Shown: positions 20,980 through 33,500 of the stretch, piece by piece | How positions within the stretch are numbered: position 1 is the first letter of the stretch | How the letters are laid out: the number at the start of each line of letters is the position of its first letter | Origin: Sclerotiophoma versabilis | Taxonomy: Eukaryota; Ascomycota; Dothideomycetes; Pleosporales; Didymellaceae | Direction of reading: 5' to 3' | DNA length: 64,000 nucleotides | Assembly: GCA_012274445.1 (NCBI GenBank) | Contig: JAAROD010000049.1 | Coordinates: 248,001-312,000, forward strand | Translations under genes and position numbers: made by a program | The notes under the pieces: model-generated | Databases searched by the model: none | Told to the model about the DNA's origin: nothing | The model's input: the letters and a program-made list of their open reading frames with translations, nothing else

Positions 20980-21762
20980 TACTCTCTAGAGATCCTAGTC
21001 TTTAACTAGTATTTCTATATTAGTAGGTTTATTATTACGCTCTATTAATTCTATTATAAAGGTTTTTTAAATACTCTGTATGCTATGTCTTTATAATTAG
21101 AGTCTAGAAGAGATTCTCTAATCTAGTTAGTAGGTAAACGCTTACGCATAATAATAAATAATAATATATCTAATCTTTACTTCTTCTAATTCTTATTCTT
21201 ATAATTCTTATTCTTCTACTTATAATCTATAAGCTAATTCTCTAATACTACTATTATTAATATAAGTAATCTAATTCTTCTCTTTTAGTGTACTATTAAT
21301 ATTTAGTATTAGGCTCTTAATTACTATATCTTTAGTGTAATTCTAATTAATATACCTTCTAAGCTCCTAAAAACTTCTTCTAAGTATCTAATTAGTAATC
21401 TAAGCCTACTTAAAGATTATACTTCTTCTAAGAAGATTAAGACTAAGCTTACTCTATTACCTGCTCCTAATCTATACTAATCTACTTAATCTAGTAGAAT
21501 TTTTACTAATTCTAATACTCTAATAATAGTCTATTCTAGATTAGAAAGTAAAGATAATAATAAGATTAATCTAAAGTTAATATTCTAGAAGTTTTAGTCT
21601 TAGACTACTACTCTTATAAAGTAATCTGCTACTACCTCTACTAATTACTTACCTATAAGTAGAATTAAGATTAGTCTTTATTATAATTATCTATATACCT
21701 ACTACTTAAAGTAGTTTATAGATAGTATTAGTAATAGTTATTATTATAATTATATTAACTAT
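20980..21762 (+). pseudogene. Extra frame of minus-strand Copia-1, first part
   Basis: Runs opposite to pol of the minus-strand element and is homologous (inverted) to about 28080-28917. Near 21672-21730 the frame keeps the spacing of a Cys-rich motif followed by a F/V-D-S segment, similar to CxxC modules in fungal hypothetical proteins. It is split from its continuation (29150 to about 30100) by insertion of the plus-strand Copia-1. Stops are TAG/TAA of RIP type. Confidence 0.5.
21758..21762. repeat. Target-site duplication ACTAT (left)
   Basis: ACTAT directly before the left LTR of the plus-strand Copia-1; an identical ACTAT follows its right LTR at 29145-29149. This proves insertion into the minus-strand element. 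Confidence 0.85.
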
Positions 21763-21989
21763 TATTATAGTAAAGGTTAATAATTACGTAATTATTAATA
21801 GTAATATAGGCAGATTAAGGAGATTAGATTAATAGATAAGGATAATTAATTAGCCTTACTCTAATTAAGGACTAGCCTAGAAGTAAAATATGTATATAGT
21901 TATACTCTTTTACTATAGAAATAAAATAAGGAACTTAATTAACTCTTTTATACCTAGATTAATCTTATCTAGTTATCTTAGCTTTAATA
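21763..21989 (+). repeat. Copia-1 5' LTR
   Basis: 227 bp, equal in length to the 3' LTR at 28918. It starts TATTATAG where the 3' LTR has TGTTGTAG (G-to-A on this strand) and ends AATA. Confidence 0.88.
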
Positions 21990-22004
21990 GTTATAAGCCT
22001 AGCG
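21990..22004 (+). promoter_or_regulatory. Primer-binding site, half-tRNA initiator Met
   Basis: GTTATAAGCCTAGCG lies directly after the LTR. With two RIP-type changes reversed it would be complementary to the anticodon stem-loop of fungal initiator tRNA-Met (loop CUCAUAA with GGG/CCC stem). Copia of Drosophila is primed by an internal fragment of this tRNA. The same site abuts the LTRs at 43208-43222, 43993-44006 and 30461-30472. Confidence 0.7.
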
Positions 22005-22029
22005 TTATAAAGACTATATAGTAGATTTC

Positions 22030-25000
22030 TCTATATACTCTATATAGCTAAGAAGCTAAATAGAATTAATTATATACTTTTAAATATAACTCTCCTTAAT
22101 AGTTAGATAATAGAATCTAATTCTTAACTCTTAACTAGCTAGGTCCTACTTAAAAGCTAATTAGATTAGCCTTACTAGTTTACTTAGCTTAAACTCTATA
22201 TAAGAGACAAGGTAGTATAGGATTAGATTAATCTAGATAGTAAAACAGTTATAGTAATTAATAAACAAGAGCTAGAGTATCTAACTCTACCTCTAAAGCT
22301 AGTCTCTAAGAACCTCTTAGAAAATAGTAATAAAGATAAGCTAAGTGTTGCTGCTAATTAAGAATAGTACATTCTTAGGATAGAGGTATATAGATTAGTA
22401 ATTAGAGATTACTCTAAAGAAGTCTAAAAATACAAGGTTATAACCTTAAGGTAGATAAGATTAGCTGTAAAGCTTAGTAATATTTAAGATTAGATTAATA
22501 AAATAGTATTAGCTAATCTTATAGCTTTAGTATTAATAAAGATGCTTAATTCCTAAGAATTAACTCTGCAGGCTCTAATCTAAATTCTAAAGAATAATCT
22601 AGCACTAACTAATAGTAATACTATGTATCTAGTTAGGTAGTAATACTGTGCTTACCTTAAAAAAGCCTAATTAGGCTAAATCTTACTAGATAAGTAGTTT
22701 AATAAGTAGTAAGTACTCTATAGAAAAGCTTAGGTGTTTAAGATTACTAAGATTAAAGAATAACTTGCTCTTACTAACTTTCTTAACGTAATTACTCCTA
22801 GGCTTACTCTAGAATAGTCTTACTTAATAAGGTAGTAAATAATTATAGACATAGCTTTTAGTTATTAATTAATAGATATAAATAATCTATCTAAGGTCTT
22901 TATATTAATACTCTAAGAATAAGCTATTAGCTTAGCTAGAGGTAAAGAAAACACAGCTTTTACAATCCTAGGTAGAAGCTCTAATTAGAATAAAACTAAA
23001 GAAAAAATAGAATTAAACTAGAAAAGCTGTCTATGTAAACCTAAAGGACTCTATACTTAAGACCCTATTAATTACTATAGACTTTAAACTATAATTACTA
23101 GATCTTCCTCTTCTAGATTACTAAAGATATCTCTATTAAACTTTAATAAATCTAAGATTAAGAAGAGACTTAATAACTTAAAATAGAGTAAGCTTAAGAA
23201 ATAAATTAAAGAAGCTAAATAGAAGACTAGATTATTAGAGAATACATTATCTTTAGCTAAATATCCTAGCTTAATTTTAGCAGTAGTTATTAATTTATCC
23301 TAATTTTAACCTAAATTAGGCAGAGTCTATTCTATAATAGATTATAAACATTTCTTATTAATAAGCACTATTCTTAATAGTAGAAGAGTAGTCTACTTAG
23401 TAAATAATTAATTACTTCTAATACTAGAGACTTTTAAACAGTCTAATCTAAGTAAAACTATTAATATAGGTACTTAATTACTGCCTGTCTTAGAATTAAG
23501 AAATTATATCCTTAAAGAAATTCTAAATAGAAAAAATAGACTAAGGACTAAAGATCTTATACTTAAGAATATTAAAGTTATTAAAGAATTCTATATAAAT
23601 ATTATATCTAAAGCTTACCTTAAATAAGCAGGTATATAGTATCTTAGATTAGATAATACTCTTAGGTATAGAATAATTAAAGATAATGTTATTATACCTA
23701 AGCTATATACTGCTTATAATCTTACCTTTATTAAATATAATAAGATTACCTTTTACTTTTTTTTTAGTATATACTCTATATTAAGATTATCTAAACCTAT
23801 AGAAAGATTAAATAGTAAGAACCTATAGTATTAATAATTAGGTTACCTAGAATAGTAAGCACTATAATTATTAGTATAAGCTGCTTAGAACGTTTATATT
23901 AATAGAATAAAGAGAATTAAGTGCTAAGAGTATGTAACTACCTACTCTACTTAAGTTATATTAAGGCAGCCTAGAGAGTAATTACTAAGGCTATTCTATA
24001 GAATATTATAGAATCTATTTAATATACTAATAGGAAGGCTTAATAAAGAATAGACTATAATTATTAAGAAAGACTACTTAGAAAAGCTTTTTAATTATAA
24101 CCTATAGTCTAAGACTTTAGATAAGATTATAAAAGTTATTTAACTATTTAAGAAATAGGTTAGAAGAAAGTATTAACTAAGTATTATTAAAATCTATTAG
24201 AATAACAATATAGCTACTAGACTATAAAGAGGTTAATTACACTATAAAGAATAGGCAGATTAGAAGAGAATAAAGATACTTACTTCTCCTCCTTATACGC
24301 ATAAACTAAACAGATTAGTAGAAAGAGTAGAAAAAGAGCTAATTACTAAATCTATTAAGATAAGAATAGGCGCTAATCTTCTTTCTTAGCTATAGCCTAA
24401 GATTATAGATACTACTGCATATCTGCACAGAATAAGTCCTATAGTAATCTATAGTTTTAGATTACCTAATAAGGTACTAGATAACTAGTTTAGATAGTAC
24501 TTTAGATAGTATAAACCAGCCTAGATTAGGTACTAAATAGCTAATCTATAACTAGACTAGAGTAGTATATATGCCTATAGCTGTAGAGTATATCCTCTTA
24601 AAAGAGATTAAGTAGTAGAGTAAGATAAATATAGATATAAAGTCAATCTATAGAGATATATTAGATATCTAGTTAGCTATTAGGCCTCTAATATCTATAA
24701 AATATAGTTTCTATTAATTAATTAAGTAATAATTACTAGAAATATTAATTTTAACAAATCTCTGTTCTATAAAAAGAAGAAGAATAAAGAAATACCTAAA
24801 AATTAAGTAACTAAACTTGCTATTATCCTTTATAACAGAGAACTAGCTAATCTAGGCTAGAATATTAATATACCTAACCTTAGAAATTAAACGTAATTTA
24901 AGATAGACAGATTAGCTACTAAGTAATAGCTTAGAAGTATTATACCTCTATTAAATAATATAAAGACTAGCCTAGGTCCAGATTATAATATATTAGATAT

Positions 25001-27235
25001 AGATACTATATAGAGTACTTAAAAGGCTAGTAATTACCTAGAAATCTATATAGACTAATCTAAAAATATTAGACTTATAACTCTAGAATAAACACCTAAA
25101 CTAACTAATCTAGAGATAGGTACACTAGGTAGAGATAATTAAAGTTATTATATAGAGATAGATAGTTAACAGGACATAAATACACCTATAAGAGCTAGCT
25201 TATCTTATCCTAGTAATTAGATAGGATTATATAAGTTAAGGCAGAAGCGCCTAACTAATTCTAATACTAGCTCTGCTAGTACTACTTCTATTACTTTAGA
25301 TATAGTAAGAGATATACTAATATAAAGATTAAGTTAAAGAATTAAGAGACAGCACCTAAGATAGATTAACTTATAAATATATATATACTACTCTATAGAA
25401 GAAAGAATTATAATAATTAACTAGAAGGTAGTAGCTAAGAAAGTATTAATATATTGATTATAGATCTATAAGAAAATAATTAGATAGATAACTTTAAATA
25501 TATATATCTTCTAGGAACTAACTAGTCCTAGAATAAACAATCTAGCTATAAAATACTAAACATAGTAGTTATAGCAGCTATACTAAATAATAAATCTATT
25601 TAGTTAGATTATACTTTACGCCCTTGTTAAGATAATCTTCTACTACTACTAAATATATAGAAGCAGCTTCTATAACACTCTCTAAAGACTCTGTTTATAG
25701 ACTCTTTAACTAAAGAAATTAATTAGATAATTAAGAAGAGTACCTAGTTAGAAATCCTAGTATCTAAAGCAAAGGATTAACTATTACTATTAAAGTAGGT
25801 ATAGACTTATAAATTTAATTAAGATAGCTACTTTATTAAGTATAAGGCTTAGATTATTATAAGAGGAGATTTATAAGAAATAAATTCTCTTTAATCTACC
25901 TATACTATAACTCTAGTAGCTAAATTATTTAGAGTAGTAATATTAATTACAGCTTAATTTAATCTAGAGGTAAGACAGTATAATATTATTAGAGTATTCC
26001 TTAATACTATAATTATAGCAGATAATCTAGTACTCTATAAAATACTAGAAGGATTTAAGAAGAGTAGATACTATATTAGGCTTAATTAAGCACTATATAA
26101 ATTAAAAGAATTACTACCTCTTTAATATAAAGAGTTCTTAAGGTTACTTTAATTAATTAGACTATAATTAAGTAAAGAAGAGCCCTGCCTATTCTATAAT
26201 AAGACTAAGAAGATTATTATACTCTTCTATATGGATAATATTCTCTTAATCTATTTTAAGACCTATAAGACAGATACTAAGCTCTTATAGAATAAGATTA
26301 TAGAAAAATATAAAATCTAAAACTAGAGACTAGTTAAATAGTTCCTAGAAATTAGAGTAATCTATAATAGAGAGCTTAGAACTATTACTCTTATATATAA
26401 CATATATATTAATAAGATTACTAAGAAGTTTAAATTAGTAAATAGTATATTTCTACTAACACTACTCCCCTTAGAAGAACTAATTAAAAATACTAGAAAA
26501 GTAACTAAAAAGAAAATTAAAATATATTAAGAAAAGGTTAGATCTGTATTATATACAGTCATTATACTATAACCTAATATTATGTTTATAGTATCTAAGC
26601 TATTATATTTCCTAACTAATTCTAGTAATAAATATTAAAAAGTAGTAGATAGAGTAATTGTATACCTATATAGAATAAGATTAGAAGAAATCTAATATAG
26701 TAATTATAACAGAGCTAAGCTAATAATCTATAGAGATATATCTTTTATAAATAATCTAGAAACTTAACAATTATCTTATAGATACCTAGTTATACTCTTT
26801 AGAGGTCTAATTCTATAGAAAGCTACTAGATAAAGTATAGTAACTACCTCTATAACTAAGGCAGAGCTTCTTACTCTTAAGTATATTACTAAAGAAATAA
26901 TTATACTTAGGTAGTTCTTTAATAAGCTTAATCATAAGATAAGTAACTTATAGAATATATAGTATAATAACCTCTAAATAATTAGACTAGTAGTAGAGGC
27001 TAATTAATAGATTACTACTTATCTTAGGTATATAGATATATAAAATATATAGCTTAGGCAAGAATATACTAAGAGATTAATCTAGATTATTTATCTAGAA
27101 ACTAATAATATACTAGCTAATAGATTAACTAAGTTACTTACTTATTAATAGTTTAAGATGTTTAAGTAACTAATTAACCTATATAAGGTTATTAATAAAG
27201 ATAAAGTAATTAAGAAAGATAGAGTTAATAAAGTA
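22030..27235 (+). pseudogene. Copia-1 gag-pol, degenerate
   Basis: Gag-like sequence occupies about 22.0-23.2 kb. The protease region near 23370 reads ILNSRRVVYLV, expected DSGA-type site with RIP changes. The integrase region contains PPYTHKLNRLVERV at about 24290-24330, matching the PYTPQQNGxxER hallmark of Copia integrases. Reverse transcriptase runs about 24.6-26.4 kb with YMDN at 26228-26239 for the YVDD catalytic box. RNase H has the TTKAELLALKYITKE motif near 26850-26900. Stops are nearly all TAG/TAA at former Gln/Trp positions, so the frame is dead by point mutation rather than deletion. Confidence 0.8.
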
Positions 27236-27239
27236 GATT

Positions 27240-28900
27240 AATCTATAAATATAATATTATATATACTAATATACTAAGCAAAATCTATATCTATAAGAGA
27301 CTAAATAATTAATAATAATAATTAGTTAAGAAAGGCTAAGAAGGTAACTAACTAATATATAGTAAATTAATTAAGTAACTCTATAAGAAGAAGATTAATT
27401 ACTGCTATATAAGTAGTAATTAGGTTACAGATATTAGTATTAGATTAATAACTCTAACTAGAAGCTTAAGCCTAAGTACTAGCTTAATTATATGTAAACC
27501 TATAGTTATAAGCTTAAGCAGCTAGATAATAGGGATAATTAGTAATCTAAGAATTATTAGGAGAGGCTTAACTATAACTAATCTAAGCAGGACTAGCTTA
27601 ACTAGAGAACTAACTACTCTAATTATAAGACTAACTAGGAGATAGAGCTAGTAAAGCCTAATCTAGAGTTAATCTAAGACTCTGCTTAGATAGAGCAGGA
27701 GTAGGAGATAAAGCAGCCTAATTAATCTAATCTATAGCTAAACTCTAGAGAGTACTAGTTATGTTTTGCTAATTATTCTTACTACTGTTAAAGTTATTAA
27801 TATTAGAATTAATTATAACCTTATCTTTATTAACTAGATTAGGATTAGTCTTCTTAGACACCTATATGTATGCCTTATATAAGGTGTTTATAAGTAGAAA
27901 AATAACTTTAACCTAAAATATATTAGAAAGATTAATAGATTAAGATAGATCTCTTACTCTATTAGCCTTATTATTAATAGCAGTAATTATAGCCTAAGCT
28001 AGAGAATAGAGAGAACTATAGATAATTAAAGAATTAGTAATTAGATAAAAAGAACTAAGACTAATAATTACTTATAGGGGCCTATAAGTATAAGTGTTAT
28101 ACTTAATATACTAGCTACTCTCTTTATATAATTAACAGTTAATATAATTATAATAATAACTATTACTAATACTATCTATAAACTACTTTAAGTAGTAGGC
28201 ACATAGATAATTATAATAAGAACTAATCTTAATCCTGCTTATAAATAAGTAATTAGTAGAGGCAGTAGTAGATTACTTTATAAGAGTAGCAGTCTAAGAC
28301 TAGAACTTCTAGAATATTAACTTTAGATTAATCTTATTATTATCTTTATCTTCTAATCTAGAAGAAACTATTATTAGATTGTTAGGATTAGTTAAAATCC
28401 TACTAGATTAAGTAGATTAGCGTAGATTAGAAGCAGGCAATAGAGTAAGCTTAGTCTTAATCTTCGTAGGAGGAGTATAACCTTTAAGTAGGCTTAGATT
28501 ACTAATTAGATGCTTAGAGAAAGTTTTTAGAAGCTTAGAAGGTATATTAATTAGAATTATACTAAAGGTATAGTAATTAAGAGCTTAATACTAAACATTA
28601 ACAGTACACTAAAAGAAAAAGATTAGATTACTTATATTAATAATAGTAGTATTAAGAGATTAGCTTATAGATTATAAGTAGAAGAATAAGAATTATAAGG
28701 ATAAGAATTAGAAGAAGTAAAGATTAGATATATTATTATTTATTATTATATATAAGCATTTACCTACTAACTAAATTAGAGAATCTCCTCTAGACTCTAA
28801 TTATAAAGACGCAGTGCACAGAGTAATTAAAAAACCTTTATAATAGGATTAACAGAGTATAATAATAAACCTACTAATATAGAAATACTAGTTAAACACT
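27240..28900 (-). pseudogene. Reverse-strand frame in Copia-1, between RNase H and 3' LTR
   Basis: On the strand opposite to pol, a frame interrupted only by RIP-type TAG/TAA can be followed for most of about 1.6 kb. Its first part (near 28210-28140) keeps Cys/Tyr spacing followed by QFIDSISNS, resembling the C-x2-C modules with a V-D-S segment of many fungal hypothetical proteins. The later part is rich in Gln, Ser, Ala and Leu and of low complexity. The same region is present, inverted, in the minus-strand Copia-1 copy, so it belongs to the family rather than being a private insertion. Function unknown. Confidence 0.5.
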
Positions 28901-28904
28901 AGAA

Positions 28905-28917
28905 TTCTTAGGGGGTA
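28905..28917 (+). other. Polypurine tract of plus-strand Copia-1
   Basis: A GGGGG run followed by TA directly precedes the TGTTG start of the 3' LTR at 28918, as expected for the plus-strand primer of reverse transcription. The equivalent site in the minus-strand copy follows 20979 and has been altered by C-to-T changes. Confidence 0.7.
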
Positions 28918-29144
28918 TGTTGTAGTAAAGGTTAATAATTATATAATTATTAATAGTAATATAGGTAGATTAGGAAGATTAGATTAATAAATAAGGATAA
29001 TTAATTAGCTCTACTCTAATCTAGGACTAGCCTAGAGGTAAAATATATATATAGTTACGCTCTTTTGCTATAGGAATAAAATAAGGAACTTAATTAACTC
29101 TTTTACACTAAGATTAATCTTATCTAGTTATCTTAGCTCTAATA
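28918..29144 (+). repeat. Copia-1 3' LTR
   Basis: 227 bp, starts TGTTGTAG and ends AATA, followed by the ACTAT duplication at 29145-29149. It is less mutated at its start than the 5' LTR. Confidence 0.88.
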
Positions 29145-29149
29145 ACTAT

Positions 29150-30100
29150 TAATTATATAAGAGAAGTAGCTATTATATTAAGTATAATACTTATACTTAT
29201 ACTTATATTAATTAGCTATAGTTCTTTCTATTCTCTAGCTTAGGCTATAATTACTACTATTAATAATAAAGCTAATAAAGTAAAAGATCTATCTTAATCT
29301 ATTAATCTTTCTAACATATTTTAGGTTAAAGTTATTTTTCTACTTATAAATATCTTATTTAAGGTATATATACAGGTGTCTAAAAAGGCTAATTCTAATT
29401 TAGTTAATAAGAATAAGGTTATAATTAATCTTAATATTAATAACTTTAAGAGTAGTAAGAATAATTAGTAAAATATAACTAGTACTCTCTAGAGTTTAGC
29501 TATAGATTAGATTAATTAGGCTACTTTATCTTCTGCTTCTGCTCTGTCTAAGTAGAGTTTTAGATTAACTCTAGATTAGGCTTTACTAGCTCTATCTCCT
29601 AGTTAGTCTTATAATTAGAGTAGTTAGTTCTCTAGTTAAGCTAGTCCTGCTTAGATTAGTTATAACTAAGCCTTTCCTAATAATCCTTAGATTACTAATT
29701 ATCCCTATTATCTAGCTGCTTAAGCTTATAACTACAGGTTTACTTATAATTAAGCTAGTACTTAGGCTTAAGCTTCTAGTTAGAGTTATTAATCTAATAC
29801 TAATATCTGTAACCTAATTACTACTTATATAGCAGTAATTAATCTTCTTCTTATAGAGTTACTTAATTAATTAACTATATATTAGTTAGTTACCTTCTTA
29901 GCCTTTCTTAACTAATTATTATTATTAATTATTTAGTCTCTTATAGATATAGATTTTACTTAGTATATTAGTATATATAATATTATATTTATAGATTAAT
30001 CTACTTTATTAACTCTATTTTTCTTAATTACTTTATCTTTATGAATAACCTTATATAGGTTAATTAGTTACTTAAACTTCTTAAATTATTAATAAGTAAG
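29150..30100 (+). pseudogene. Extra frame of minus-strand Copia-1, second part
   Basis: Continuation of the frame of 20980-21762 after the inserted plus-strand Copia-1. It is the reverse complement of about 27240-28080. Encodes a Gln/Ser/Ala-rich, low-complexity stretch when RIP-type stops are read through. Opposite in direction to the pol of its host element. Confidence 0.45.
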
Positions 30101-30185
30101 TATTATAGCTAAAATAGAGCAAAAATATATATATATTTATATTCTAAATTTAGGCTACTAAGTAGGCCTTCTTTACTATATAATA
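30101..30185 (-). repeat. TRIM 3' LTR
   Basis: 85 bp, starts TATTATAGC and ends TATATAATA on the plus strand; partner of 30473-30557. It contains the palindrome-like GGCTACTAAGTAGGCC segment. Confidence 0.85.
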
Positions 30186-30472
30186 TACTCTCTTATATTT
30201 AAAGTAGAGAAATAGCTTAAAGGTAGAGACTATATAGTAAGGCTAGCTATATACCTGCAGAGTTATAGCTAAGAGTTTCTTAGACTTTTATAGTAGAAAT
30301 AGGCCTAATACCTATCTAGCCTACTATACTATTTTAGTACCTAGTAGCTATAGTATAACTTAGGTAAGTATAATAGAGATTATTACTACTAGTTACCTTA
30401 GCTTTAGTTACCTACTTAACTCTAAATCTATATAGCCTCTGCTTATGCAGTATTAGTATCTAGGCTTATAAC

Positions 30473-30557
30473 TATTATAGCTAAAATAGAGTAAAAATAT
30501 ATATATATTTATACTCTAAATTTAGGCTACTAAGTAGGCCTTCTCTACTATATAATA
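30473..30557 (-). repeat. TRIM 5' LTR
   Basis: 85 bp, same length and edges as 30101-30185. The primer-binding site lies directly next to it at 30461-30472, which fixes the element's orientation as minus. Confidence 0.85.
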
Positions 30558-33500
30558 GTAAGTAACTTAGTTAATCTATTAGCTAGTATATTATTAGTTT
30601 CTAGATAAATAATCTAGATTAATCTCTTAGTATATTCTTGCCTAAGCTATATATTTTATATATCTATATACCTAAGATAAGTAGTAATCTATTAATTAGC
30701 CTCTACTACTAGTCTAATTATTTAGAGGTTATTATACTATATATTCTATAAGTTACTTATCTTATAATTAAGCTTATTAAAGAACTACCTAAGTATAATT
30801 ATTTCTTTAGTAATATACTTAAGAGTAAGAAGCTCTGCCTTAGTTATAGAGGTAGTTACTATACTTTATCTAGTAGCTTTCTATAGAATTAGACCTCTAA
30901 AGAGTATAACTAGGTATCTATAGAATAATTATTAAGTTTCTAGATTATCTATAAAAGATATATCTCTGTAGATTATTAGCTTAGCTCTATTATAATTACT
31001 ATATTAGATTTCTTTTAATCTTATTCTATATAGGTATACAATTACTCTACCTATAGCTTTTTAATATTTATTACTAGAATTAGTTAATTAATATAATAGC
31101 TTAGATACTATAAACGTAATATTAGGTTATAGTATAATAACTATATATAATATAGACCTAACCTTCTCTTAATATATTTTAATTTTCTTTTTAGTTACTT
31201 CTCTAGTGTTTTTAATTAGTTCTTCTAAGAGAAGTAGTATTAGTAGAAATATAATATTTACTAATCTAAACTTCTTAGTAATCTAATTAATATATATATT
31301 ATATATAAGAGTAATAGTTCTAAGCTCTCTATTATAGATTACTCTAATTTCTAGGAACTATTTAACTAGTCTCTAGTTTTAGATTTTATATTTTTCTATA
31401 ATCTTATTCTATAAGAGCTAAGTATCTATCTTATAGGTCTTAAGATATATTAAGAGAATATTATCTATATAAAAGAGCATAATAATCTTCTTACTCTTAT
31501 TATAGAATAGGTAGAGCTCTTCTTTACTTAATTATAGTTTAATTAATTAAAGTAACTTTAAGAACTTCTTATACTAAAGAAGTAGTAACTTTCTTAATCT
31601 ATAGAGTGCTTAATTAAGCCTAATATAGTATCTACTCTTTTTAAATTCTTTTAGTATTTTATAGAGTACTAGATTATCTACTATAATTATAGTGTTAAGA
31701 AACGCTATAATAACGTTATACTGTTTTACTTCTAGATTAAATTAGGCTGTAATTAATATTACTACTCTAAATAATTTAGCTACTAGAGTTATAGTATAGG
31801 TAGATTAAAGAGAATTTATTTCTTATAAATCTCCTCTTATAATAATCTAAGCCTTATACTTAATAAAGTAGCTATCTTAATTAAATTTATAAGTCTATAC
31901 CTACTTTAATAGTAATAGTTAATTCTTTACTTTAGATACTAGAATTTCTAACTAGATACTCTTCTTAATTATCTAATTAATTTCTTTAGTTTAAGAGTCT
32001 ATAAACAAAGTCTTTAGAAGGTATTATAGAAGCTACTTCTATATATTTAGTAGTAGTAGAAGATTATTTTAATAAGAGTATAAAGTATAATCTAATTAAT
32101 TAGATTTATTATTTAGTATAGCTACTATAACTACTATATTTAGTATTTTATAGCTAGATTGTTTATCTTAGAACTAGTTAGTTTCTAGAAGATATGTGTG
32201 TTTAAAGTTGTCTATCCTATTATTTTCCTATAGATTTATAATTAATATATTAATACTTTCTTAGCTACTACTCTTTAGTTAATTATTATAACTCTTTTTT
32301 CTATAGAGTAGTATGTATATATTTATTAGTTAATCTATCTTAGGTACTATACTTCTAATTCTTTAACTTAACCTTTATATTAGTATATCTCTTACTATAT
32401 CTAAAGTAATAGAAGTAGTACTAGCAGAGCTAGTATTAGGATTAGTTAGGCGCTTCTGCCTTAACTTATATAATCCTATCTAATTACTAGAATATAATAA
32501 GCTAGCTCTTATAGGTATATTTATATTCTATTAACTATCTATCTCTATATAATAACTTTAATTACTTCTACCTAGTATACCTATTTCTAGATTAGTTAGT
32601 TTAGGTATTTATTCTAGAGTTATAAGTTTAATATTTTTAAATTAGTCTATTTAGATTTCTAGGTAATTACTAGCCTTTTAAGTACTCTATACAGTATCTA
32701 TATCTAATATATTATAATCTAGAGCTAGGCTAGTCTCTATATTAGTTAATAGAGGTATATTACTTCTAAGCTGTTACTTAGTAGCTAATCTATCTATCTT
32801 AGATTATATTTAATCTCTAAGGTTAGGTATATTAATATTCTAGCCTAGATTAGCAAGTTCTCTATTATAAAGGATATTAGCAAGTTTAGTTACTTAATCT
32901 TTAGGTATTTCTTTATCTTTCTTTCTTTTATAGAACAGAGATTTATTAAAATTAATATTTCTAGTAATTATTACTTAATTAATTAATAGAACCTATATTT
33001 TATAGATATTAAAGGCCTAATAGCTAACTAGATATCTAATATATCTTTATAGATTAACTTTATATCTATATTTATCTTACTCTACTACTTAATCTCTCTT
33101 AAGAGGATATACTCTATAGCTATAGATATATATACTACTCTAGCCTAGTTATAGATTAGCTGTTTAGTACCTAATCTAGGCTAGTATATACTATCTAAAG
33201 TACTATCTAAACTAGTTATCTAGTACCTTATTAGGTAATTTAAAACTATAAATTACTATAGAACTTATCCTATGCAGATATATAGTAGTATCTATAATCT
33301 TAGGCTATAGCTAAGAGAAAAGATTAGCACCTATTCTTATTTTAATAGATTTAGTAATTAGCTCTTTTTCTACTCTCTTTACTAATCTGTTTAGTTTATG
33401 CGTATAAGGAGAAGGAGTAAGTATCTTTATTCTCTTCTAATCTGCCTATTCTTTATAGCGTAATTAACCTCTCTATAGTCTAGTAGCTGTATTATTATTC

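Larger units (their letters stand above)
21763..29144 (+). mobile_element. Copia-1 retrotransposon, plus-strand copy, complete ends
   Basis: 7,382 bp with two 227-bp LTRs (21763-21989 and 28918-29144), target duplication ACTAT on both sides, a tRNA primer site at 21990-22004 and a purine tract with GGGGG before the 3' LTR. Internal order gag, protease, integrase, reverse transcriptase, RNase H is that of Ty1/Copia. An extra 1.7-kb segment with a reverse-strand frame lies between RNase H and the 3' LTR. It was inserted into a minus-strand member of its own family. Every frame is broken by RIP-type stops. Confidence 0.88.
30101..30557 (-). mobile_element. TRIM: 457-bp terminal-repeat retrotransposon in miniature
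   Basis: Two 85-bp direct repeats (30101-30185 and 30473-30557) differ at only a few bases, all C/T or A/G transitions. They enclose 287 bp without coding capacity. The tRNA primer site in reverse orientation (TAGGCTTATAAC, 30461-30472) abuts the right repeat, and a pyrimidine-rich stretch (the complement of a purine tract, ACTCTCT) abuts the left one. Target duplication GTAAG flanks both sides (30096-30100 and 30558-30562). All LTR-element landmarks are thus present in miniature, on the minus strand. It has inserted into the RNase H end of the minus-strand Copia-1 and must have been mobilised by proteins made elsewhere. Confidence 0.85.

Noticed and set aside
30101..30557. Interpretation of the 85-bp repeats as the start of a CRISPR or tandem array
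   Set aside because: Only two copies, with primer site, purine tract and target duplication marking an LTR element.
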